Positions 12,701-24,700 of a stretch of 64,000 nucleotides of DNA are shown piece by piece (positions within the stretch are counted from its first letter, which is position 1; every line of letters begins with the position of its first letter). A program made the translations under genes and the position numbers. Origin of the DNA: Cyclina sinensis (lineage: Eukaryota > Mollusca > Bivalvia > Venerida > Veneridae); the NCBI GenBank assembly GCA_012932295.1, contig JAAONU010000004.1:8317030-8381029 (forward strand). The letters are read 5' to 3'. The notes beneath the pieces are model-generated. The model was given only the letters and a program-made list of their open reading frames with translations, made no database searches and was not told the DNA's origin.

Positions 12701-15700
12701 GCTCTTTATATAATAATTTCTGTAACTTACCATTTTAGACTCCCAAGATTGTGGAAGCTACTGAGAGAAAGCTCACAGACCCTGCCAGCCCTATACAACA
12801 GGTGACCAAAGAGGGCAGTCTAGGGGTCAAGGTTGACATGATCGATGGCAAGGTAACTTCTTAAAAATAGATGGACAAATAGCTTTATGTTTTTTTTCTT
12901 GTCTAAAAAATGCAAGCCTTTGTTTTATTCTGTTTCAAAAAAGGAAGCTGTACTGGTTTCCTGTATGCGTGGTCCCATTGGCTTATTTCTCTGAATGTAG
13001 GCACAATCTAGTAGGATCTTAAAATTTGAATCTAACTGAATTATTTGAAGATTTTCCTTTTTAAGAATTTTATAGTACTCTGCCGTAAGTTCGGAATTAT
13101 TTAGAAAATCAACATTGTTCAAGAAATCAGGTGCTTTCAAAGTCATGTGGTTTCAGTTATATGGAATGATGTCATATCATTTTTACAGAAGCTCGTTGAT
13201 AAAGATGGATGATTCATCTTTTATAACATTTAAATATGTTGCCATGTTTTACAGAGAGCAAGTGATAGATCCTGGCGCCCTGTCTGGGCTGTTTTGAGGG
13301 GCCATGCCCTCTACTTGTGCAAGGAGAGAAGGGATCCAGCCAATGTACGTAAACTAAAACATTTGAATACCATCTATATTGTAAAATCTGTCTGCAAAAT
13401 CTGATTGCTTGGTTTCTAGGGTTAGATCTATAAAGAAATCACCATCATAGTTCTGGCTGGTACCTACAAAAATCTACACCAGCATTTGAGATGACTTTTA
13501 GCAAGATGTGGAGGTGGGGTAGGTGTTGAGGTTTTGAGAAAAACAGCTACCAAACAGCATCAATATTATTTAAGTTGTAGCCAATATTCTGTCATTCAGC
13601 ATTCAAATTTTGCAGACCTATATATTGTGAGGTGGCTTTTTAAATATAAAATATGTATTGGTATGCTAATATGGTGATGTTATTTCATAGTATAACTGGT
13701 GTAATTAGTTTTCCGTAATTATGTCGAGATGGGACTGCAGGTATTAGGTTTAACTTCCTAGATCTTTCAAGGGTAGACTTTTAGATTGTTACTGTAAGCT
13801 TGTCTGTTTCTCTAATATAGAACTGTTTTACTCTGCAAGTCATTACCGCATGAAAGTTCCTATCTCTGTAACCTGTCAGTGTTAACATGATCATTAAAGA
13901 AAAAACCAACTACAGTTAGTATTTAAAAATCCTGTTCAGCATTGCAGGAAAGAAATCAGCTGAAAATAAGATATATTGAAAAAGACCTTTTTTTTTTTTT
14001 TTTGGCTCACCTGAGCACTGCTAAGGCTGAACTTTCAGAATCCATGAATGTCCAGTGTACGTCATCCACAATTGGTTCGTTAACACTCTAGAGGTTACAT
14101 ATTTGACTTAATTACCATGAAACTTGATCAGAATGATTATCTCAATAAGATCTTGGACAAATTGGAATATGGGTCATATGGTTTTGGAAACTAGGTCACA
14201 GGGTCAAAACATAGAAAAACCTTGTTAACACTCTAGAGGCTACACTTCCTTTCCAAATGACATGTTTTTTTTTTGAGAATGTTTATCTTGATGATATCTA
14301 GGGAAAGTTTGAATATAATTATGTCATCTGGGATCAAAAACTAGGTCATTGAGTCAAAACACAGATTTAGCTTGTTAACACTCTAGATGCCAATTTTATG
14401 TCCAAATGGCATGAAAACTTGACAGAATTTTTGTCTTGATGATCATTAGGTCAACTTGGAATATGTGTCATCTTGTTTCCCAAAACCAACATTATCCCAT
14501 CATGGATTTTAGAGTTGTGGCCCCTTAGCAATTGGATGCAGGTGAGCGATTAAGGGCCATCATGGCCCTCTTATTTTATGAAAAGTTCAATATTTTCAAT
14601 TGAAATCTTTTTGCAGTATGTTGTTCATGCACTCTCAGTCAAAGTGCGTTCAGGGTCTCACCAGGTGTGTATAGCAAAACAGAGTGACAGTAATTTTGCA
14701 TACATTTGAATCCCCGTATCTCAGAGCTTCATTTAACCGCGCTTTTTCTCCTTGCTTGCTTTTCTTTTATTAAATGCAATATCCTGAATACTGTAGTTCA
14801 TAAAAAAATTGTTTTTTAAGTTAGCATATAAAAGGTGTTTAAAAACTTAGCAAGATTTATTTGCTTAATTCATGCTTTTAAAATTGCAGTTAAATGCGAT
14901 AGTATAGTATATACAGTGCTTACCGGTATTTCTTAGAGTTGGGGAGGTATATAATTGACAGATCAGAAAAGCATTCCATGATTTTTAAACAATAGAAAAT
15001 GTTTTTTTTTTTTTCTTTTTAACACAGTTTTAACCCCTACTGCCCTGACTTGCTTACCAGTAAATTGACTAGCCTGTTTTTCACGTAGGTTATTTCCGTC
15101 TATTGTTTTAAGTGGTTTTCAATGAGAATTTATGACATAAATAACCTACAGTATAAACCCTGTTCAGTCTAGATGACTCAAGAGTTGAGTTGGAAACCAT
15201 TGTAAATGTATTGTAAGGAAGGGGATACAACAGTTTCATGCTCAACCCTTGAATTATTGTATTTGCATACTGATCGTGGTCTGCACTGGTTTCAATGGCA
15301 GAAATACTCTATTAGAGAAGAGTAAATCAAGGGAGAGAATGCAAAAGAGTGCTATCTGCTTCTATTTATATTATGTCACTTAGAACTTTATCGTAATTAC
15401 CCCTTGAAATATTACAGCTGTAAAACAGAAATATTAATTATAACAGTAGTAAGATACTTGAACACTTTCTGTATAGAATATTACAGCTGTAAAACAGAAA
15501 TATTAATGATAACAGTAGCAAGATACTTGAACACTTTCTGTATAGAATATATCCGATCTTGGTAGATTATATTTTCCTTAAATGAGTCAACAGGATTTCT
15601 ATTCGTACAGGGTGATAATGACTCTGGCTCAGAAAAATGTGATATTTGTCGGCGCAAAGTTATTTACTGAAAAGTAACTCTTTTTTTTTGTCAGGTGACT

Positions 15701-18700
15701 TCTGAAACTGATATTTCGTAGCTTAACCAAAAACGTATCTTCTTTTAGTTTTGATAAAATTTGATGTAGAAGTATATTTGAGTTAAAGACACAAGTGAAC
15801 TCTATGACAAAAGTTATACATTTTGTTGTGTGAGCTAGAAAATTTTACTGGTAAATTATGACTAATATTACCCTGTATTTACTGGTAAAATATGACTAAT
15901 ATTGCCCTGTATTGTTGACAGTTAAGTTCCTGGTGTGTATGTCACGTCCTTCAAAATAATGAAAAGCTAAGTGACATGTATTTGAGAAGAGTTAATTGCA
16001 TTGTCCTTAAGACAATACAAATGAGAAGAGTGGACTTTCTGTTTGTATTTATTTTGTTGGTGCATCTGTGTGTGGTTTGACTTGGGACAGGGTTTTAGAT
16101 AGGAGTTGCTTGATGTGTTGCTTGCTTTCTAGGAAAACATGTATTATAAATCTGTTGGAAGAAACATAGACTTACCTATAGTGTTTGGATGATAATACCA
16201 ACTGTTTATACCACATTGGAGGCTTTGATTTGGAAGAATCTTTGTTAATATTATAGTTTCACGTACTCACTACTTTTTATATTATCTGGTATATTCTTGT
16301 GGCTAAAGGAATATATTTGTGAAGTGACTTAACTATATCAGTTAAAACATGCATTTTAAGTTGGAAGTTAAAAAAAAACAAAACAACATGTCTGTTGTTT
16401 TCAAAGGCATACACTGTGTGTTTGAAGTTAACCTTTTTGTGTTGTTTCAGCAGACGAACATATTCGCCTATGATGAACAGCCGATATCAATCAAGTCCTG
16501 CATTGTGGACATTGCTCATAGTTACACTAAACGTAAGAACGTGTTTCGCGTGAAGACGTATAATGGGTCAGAGTACCTGTTCCAGGCTGAGGACCAGGAT
16601 GAAATGCTCTCGTGGATTGACAGTATTAAGACAAACAACGATCCTGATTCTGACGTAAGTCTTCGAAAGAATATGTATGATTTAAGATGCATTTAGCATT
16701 GAGAGACTGAAAAACTTGTGAATGCCATTTTGAAATCGGTTTGAAATCTTTGCTCTTGCTGATTATTCAGTGTAGCAAGATAACTTTTGGGGAAAGTCAA
16801 ATTTAAAACATGGTATATGGTGAAAGATGTACACGTAGATGTTCAATTTTGACAAATTAATCATATATATTTACCTTTAAATCAATTTTTTCTCTTAATA
16901 TGTATTAATTGTGCCACATTCTTGAAATTTTAACTCTTATTATCACTGCATAAAAGTTGAATTGGTGTGAATATATTTGAATCGTATTGCTTCTTTGGCA
17001 GTTTTGAGAGCATCAGGTTTGTTAGAAGTCATTCTTTGCTAACTTATTAAAATGTAACTGTGAAAACAAAAGAAAGCTGACAGATCTATATGCACTGTAT
17101 CTTTCTTCCAGGCTCATCGAGTGACAAGCTCAGAGCTCATTATTCGTAAGAGTCAGGAACTTGTGGATACAGCCGTGATGACAAAGACATCACCGCCACA
17201 GACTCAAAAGATGGGCAAAAAGCTGTCTGTCTTATCAATAAAACAGAAAATGCCACACTCACCTAGTCTAAAACGCAGGAAAACTACCTCAGGTGAAAAA
17301 GGTAAAACATAAGATAAAGGTGTAATTGTTTTTGAATATTGAGTAAAGTACATTGCTGACAAGGATACATGTATATTGATTGCCTTTTAAGTCAAGCTTC
17401 CTTAAGTATAATATTGGCTATATCGAGACTTATATGTTATATGAGAAAGCATTGTTATTCAGAATCTCTGAGTAGCAGATGATAACCTCTTTTGGTGTTT
17501 TGTTTTAGAAAGTCAAAGGTCAAGGTTACAGTGATTGCAGATTTAGAAAGTTAATTTTCTTTTATAGTAATTCAGTCATTTTAATGAAGATGTCAGAGAG
17601 ATTTTTAACCTCTCAGAGTCAGATAAGGATCACATCGGGTATTATTTGGATTATAAAAGATAAGTGTTACAGTGACAAGAAAATTAATTTAAATTGGTAT
17701 GTGCCTATAACCTTAAATCAGTTAATTTCTCCAGTTAGATCAGTGTTCAGTAAGTGGAACACCAAGGGACTATCAACCCCTTTTTTTTTTTTGACAAGTC
17801 ACCCCTTTACATAGTTTTGCAGGTGACATTAAAATGGAAAAGTCAAAATTTCAAGCATTTTATATTTATCTTATTATTTTATCTTCAGTTACTTATCTTG
17901 AAGAAAACATTTTTTTTACATTTATAACTTTGTTGTTTAGAAATATTGTAAGAGGTTTCATTAAGTGTTCTTTGTTTAACAATATCTTATCGTCTAACCT
18001 ACAGTTTTAAGGAGAGTTTAAGTGCATACAAAAGTGGTTTCTGAATTGTTATAGAATATAAACTGCATGTAATGATTTAAAATACTGATTTCTCAAGTGC
18101 ATTTTGGATTTATTGAATTCCTATAAAAACAAGTGAAATCTGTTCTGAAACTATAGTTGATGAAACTGGAAAACCTAAAACTTGGAAAGGGAAATTAGGG
18201 AAAAGTTTCAAGAAACAGTTCGGATCTAGTCCATCTAGTGCAGACAGGATCACACCTGTACCAGAGTCAACAGGAATGTTTTGTGTCCCACTCGAGGACT
18301 GCACACCTTCACCAAATAACGAGGTAAGTTTAAATCAACATGTATACAGTTGCTGTATTTTGTTGGTTTTCAAACTTTTTGTTTGAAAGAATTTTTTTGA
18401 AATTATGTTGGTTTAGTTTCAATGTTCTTATGCTGACCATGAAAATATGTACAGACCCTTTTTTTGTGATCTAGTTTCTGTACAGTCTGAATGTAGCTGA
18501 AGTGATGATATTACATTGCTATATTTAGACATACTCTGATTCTGTCAGTTATAATGTTGTACAGTAGGAGCGTGATGGAACAAATCACAAACTTGAAAAT
18601 TATGGTGTACTATGAAACCATTCCTAATTTTGCTAATTCTGAGATTGTCATTTCTCTTTTTTCGACAGTTTGTACCTCTGGTGGTAGATCTGTGTACCCA

Positions 18701-21700
18701 GATAGTGGAGGCAAGAGGTCTTGAGATGATTGGTGTGTATCGTATCCCCGGTAACAAAGCAGCTGTGACACTTCTACAGGAAGAACTCAACAAGGTAAAC
18801 ATGTCGACCACCTCTTTTATTGATGTAACATTATCTACTGTTAATATTTATACCCCCCGCTTCGAAGAAGTGGTGGGTATACTGTTTTACCCTTGTCCGT
18901 GTGTCTGTTCATGTGTCTGTTCGTGTGTCTGTCGGTAACAAATTTCCGTTGCAGTTTTCTCAGCAACTAAAACATGCAGAAGCCTGATATTTCACATATT
19001 GCTATACCCTATAGTCCCATATGGTGTAAAGCGATTTTATGCTCCTTGCTCATCTACTTCCTGTTTACCAAATATTTTTAGATTTTGTCACTATATAGGT
19101 GAATTACATCAACCAAATGACATCTTTATTTTCCGTCGCAGTTTTCTAAGCAACTAGAGCATGCAGTCGCCTGATATTTTGCATATTGCTTTATCCTATA
19201 GTCCCATATGGTGTAAAGCGATTTTATGCTCCTTGCTCATCTACTCCCTGTTTACCGAATACTTAGATTTTTACACATAGTTGACATACATTCACAATTT
19301 CCGTCACAGTTTTCTCAGCAACTTTAAGATGCAGCAGCCTGATATTTTGCATATTGCTTTATCCTATAGTCCCATATGGTGTAAAGCGATTTTATGCTCC
19401 TTGCTCATCTACTTCCTGTTTACCGAATACTTAGATTTTTACACATAGTTGACATACATTCACAATTTCCGTCACAGTTTTCTCAGCAACTATAAGATGC
19501 AGCAGCCTGATATTTTGCATATTGCTTTATCCTATATTCTCATATGGTATAAAGCGATTATATGCTCCTTGCTCATCTACTTCCTGTTTACCGAATACTT
19601 AGAAGTTACCAACACACAGGAAAGGAGGTTCACTTGATTGTGTTTTTGTGAATAAAGACCGATGAATCAGAAATCACAGATGTAATACCTGTTCATTATT
19701 CTGACCATTTTCATATCCATCTAGCTGTGCCTTGGATGAAGTTGTATTAAATTCAGGTAAATACTCGGAAAAATTTGACACTCTTTATACATATGACAAA
19801 TGCAAATTACATTATGAAAGTCAAATTTCTGATAGCGGGGGTATCACTAGTGAGCATTAGCTCACAAATTTACTTGTTTGACTCTTTAGTGAATACTTAA
19901 GATCGCTAGATGTTAATTTTACTCAACATGACAAAGTCCAGAGGTTATGCTTTTAAATTGATGCCATGATTGTTATTTTATAAAAAGAATATATCAAAAA
20001 ATTTTGTTTACAAAAAAAAAAAAAAAAAAAAAAAAAAATGAAATCTGAATACATTTATATTGCAGTAAAGTCCAACAGATGTCTGTCTGTTGTTAGAAAA
20101 ACCATGATTTTGAAATATAAAAAAAACCCCGATTTTAGTGTATTTTGTATCTCAGAGTTCATTATAATGGCTGCCTTCTTTAACTTCAGTTTGTAAGTGT
20201 GGATGTAAATTGGCTGTTAATGAATGTGTGATGCCTGGATACATAGTACATAGATAATGTACAGTTTTGATTTTAGTATTGTGATAATTTTCTGTATGAT
20301 ACCAATGACATTTTTTTACAGGGTATAGAATTGATGAACATGGACCACGAAAAATGGTCCGACGTCAACGTGATAAGTAGTCTACTCAAGTCTTTCTTCA
20401 GGCAGCTACCAGAACCCCTTATACCTGATGGTAAGTCAGACATGACCCTTAATATGAGAGAAAAAGGTCAACTTATTGAGAGGGATGCTTAGTCCCTCAA
20501 ATCCTTCTGAATTAAGCTACTTTATTTTAGACAGGACAATATTTTTCATCATTCAAAAGATTTGATAAAAACAGCACAGAACTTGGTCAGAGTCAAGGAT
20601 GTACAGTGGATTCATGATCTGTACATGTTGTGAGGGTTAATTACAATTAAGCAAAGCAAATTTAGGGGCCAATGTAAAACTATTGTATATCTTTCTTATT
20701 TAATGTAGTTTTAAAAGTTTTGCACTAAGCTCTTGAAATGATAATTTGAGAGTTAAAACACTTCCATTTACAGTACCTGATTTGATATTTATCTTTTAGA
20801 ACAAATATAAAGAGGGATAGGTATTTCTTATTCTGAGCATATTACAGATGTCTATAAGCCACTTGAAATACACAACAGACAAGTTTTGACATGGTCTTAG
20901 GGTAGTGTTCTATATCATTGGTCCTGGTGTGCACCTACGAGATGAGGTTTGTTCTAGCAGGCCAGCAAAATTTCTCCATGATAATTGATCTATAGGTGAT
21001 TTGTCCCTCACCTCTGATGCAAGTGAGAAAGTAGTCATTCACTTGCGTAGAAATTGGTTAGTAAACTGGTTGGATACCCAGGAACACGGTTAGGTGGAAT
21101 TACTGCTGGGATATCACCTTAGCTGTTAAACGGGCGTTAAACCCCAATAAAACTTAACTAATTGTTCTAGCAGTCCATCAAACATAGGCTATATAGATAT
21201 ATTTTTTTTTTCAGATCTTTACCAGCCATTTATTGATGCAAACCGGATAGACGACTCCGAGAGACGCATGTTGAAGTTGAAACGTCTGATACATGAACTT
21301 CCTGAACATCACTTTGAAACATTCAAACATCTTGCAAAACATCTGAACAAAGTTGCTTTATATGGAGATATCAATAGAGTAAGTTCAAAGATTGAAAACA
21401 TTGTTAAAATTTTCTTAGCGTTAATAGAAGTCAAGTAAAACCTGATTGATTCCATATTCTGTCTGTATCTGAAGCACTTCTATATACAAAAACTGGGGAT
21501 GAAAGTTTATGTTACAATTTTTTCCAAATTTAGACTTTAAAACCAAGATTCACTGTTTCAGATGGAGGCCAAAAATCTTGCCATAGTGTTTGGACCAACA
21601 TTAATTCGAAAAGCAGACGACAATATGGTTGCCATGGTGACAGATATGTCTGATCATTGCAAGATCATAGAGAGCATTATTCTACATGTAAGTATTGAGA

Positions 21701-24700
21701 TCTTTGAATATAATTCAAGAAGTACAAAGGTTGTTACAGTTTACTGGTAAGATTGACATTTGAGCAGGTTGGCTTTCATTCTTTGATTTTGTCAGTTTAC
21801 TAATGTTATACTTCCAGGTTTCTAATTTAATTTACAAGCTGACTTTAGCAGTTAAAATGGTTGTGTGTTGTTTGTACATTTGGAAAAATCACAAAAACAG
21901 GACAACAGAATAGCATCATGTCCTACAAAGTATTTTTTTTGTCATTTAGGAACTTTTTTGCCAAGTATGTCTGTTTAAACCAAATTTCAACTGGATTCAC
22001 ATAACCTATCAACTTCCCTCATGAAGAAGATTGCTCTCGTAGACACAATAATGCATCATCACAGCATGTAAGAAATAACGTTTTATCAGTAAAAATGATA
22101 CCTAGATACCTTGATTGAAAGGTATCTATAAGAACATCTGAGAATTTATACTGTATTTCAATACGAGTGGTTCAGTAAAACCATAGAAATTTATACTGCA
22201 ATATATTTCAGTACGAGTGGTTCTTCGGTTCCTGGGAGAACGATAACTATGTACCCACCGATGATGATGCCACCGAGTGTGTGTCCTTGGTGTCTGCCAG
22301 CACTAAAGATGATAATGGTAGGTCATGTACTTAATTAACTCTTAACCCCACTAATAGATTTGCCTGATTTCAGTCTTGACTATACTATTTCTGGTTCAGA
22401 GAGATTGTAATACATGTAAGGAACTTTTTGGATATAATAGTGAACGGTACAGTCCATTCAAGGCACAAAGGCAAAAATACTTGTTGCTAGAGGGATAAGA
22501 GGTGATGTTTTACAACATGAACAGACTTATTGCCTGAGAAAATTCCTTCACAGCATTATTTTTCTTATAACAATAAACTGACACGAGATGTTTACTCTTC
22601 AATAAATTGTGTTAATTCAAGAAGTTATGGTGCTAAGTGAAACATTTGTTTTGTTGACTTCAGAGCTTACAGTTAATTGACATATTTTCAGATATTAATC
22701 CAAAAGAGATAGTGAGCAGTATTGTAGAGGCAGCTAACAGGAAGTTACGTGGTGAGCACCCAGTTATCCTCGAGAAACGGAGTGTGTCTGTGTCAGAAGC
22801 TCCGCCAAAATTTAATGAGCGCAACATCGATCAGGAAATCCTACGTAGAACCAAAAAAATCGACAGTACATCAAGAAGTAGCCCAAACTTAGCAGCCATG
22901 CAGCGTTCAGCTGAAGTCTTAAAACCGTCTTCCTCAGATGTATCTGCCGACAGACGACTGGCAAAATCACAGGAATTCTGTGATCGCGATTTTCCTGACT
23001 TTGACTTTATAGATTCTGAAAAAGATAGCACAAGTGCCTACCTTACACCCACTACCAGATATTTTTCTGACGATTCATTGCTAGACAGAAATGATGAGTT
23101 AGAACTATCTCACAGTACACAAAGTGGCAGTTATAGTCGACTTTCTCGTGAAACTATTGACAGTTTAAGGCGAATTGAAATGGAAGCAAGGGCCTTACGT
23201 GAAAGGGAAGAGCGGAGGCAAAGAGACTTGGAGCAAAGAAAATTGGATAAACAGAAAATAGAACAGGATATATTACAGACTCAACAAGAATTAGAGATAG
23301 AAGATAGACATAGCGTGGAAGACTTACTAAACGCCACTGACTATTCGAAATTTGGAGTAAATCCTGATTATTTAAATAAACGTAAAATGGATTCAGGTGG
23401 ATATAGAAGTTCTCGAGAGAAAAATAAATCAAGTCACAGTAGTGCTAGCAGTAACAGATATTTACGGGATTCGCCAAATGGTGGTAAATACTTTGTAGTA
23501 AAAGGAAATACCCAGTCCTTGAGGTCATCTCGACCTCCAAGACAAACTAGTGTTGAATCCTTAGTCCCTCACTCAAAACGTACCAGCTCTTTGGAAAACA
23601 TGGCTGATGGACAGTCGCATAGTCATGGGAGACCATTAGCACATGTCAGAGCTAGAAAAGGTGAAGACCGCTCGAAAAGAGACTCTGCAGAAATTAAACG
23701 GCGAAGCAATGGTTTTAGTAGAAATAGTTCGGTACGAAGGGGGTCTTTAGACTCATTAATTGATCTTATTGAGAAGAGGGACAGTAGAATGTCTTGGGCA
23801 TCAACAGACTCTGATGAAGGACTTGATCTGTTAACAGCCCTCACTACAACATTTGACCAAAAACTGCAGACATTGTCTAGTCCAAAACAGGCCCAGCCTT
23901 CAACTGTGGCCCCTCCGCCACCAAAAAGAACTCCTTATAATTCTAGTAGTTCTAGTTTAAATACAGTAAGCACAGGCGAGTCATCTGTAGAAAGGTCTTC
24001 CCAAAGTGTACAGCATCGGTTACCACCACAGGTTCCCTTATCTTCTGTTATAAACAAACAGAATAATGCTATAGATCTCTCATCAAAACAGTATAGAGAT
24101 CCAAGTTTGCATAGGACTCCCCCAAAGCCAGATATGAAAATTGGTCTAGCTACTAGATTTGAAAGGTCGACTACTCAGAATCCATTATATGAAGTGAATA
24201 GTGAACCAAACATTGTGTCTAGAGTTGGGAGCAGTAACTCCAGTCTAAATTTACAGAGTGATGTAACTTACTCAGTTGATAGTGCTATATTAAATGCAAA
24301 TAACAGGGTTACAGAGAGGGGAGACAGTGACTCTCGGGTTTCTTCTGTTATGGTGGTAATTTCGAGTCCATCTGTGATGTCGGCTGACAGTCGACTAAGT
24401 GGGGGCTATTCTGCCGCTCAGTTTGTTTCTAAGCCTGTAATGTCTTCGTCACAGTCACACAATATACCCAAATGGGAAACATATCAGACTTCTTCGCCAA
24501 ATAGGTCAGAATATAGACCTATATCAAAGTCAGAAAAAACTGAAGTGAATGTTAAACTGTCTCAGAGTGTTGACAAAAATAGAACTTCTACCATGGGTGG
24601 TGCAGACATTCCTCAAAATTCAAAATCTAGGTCAGCTTCACCACCCCCAACATATCGTAAAAAAAGTGAAAAAAAGAAGCGTCGCCGACACACTGTGGGT

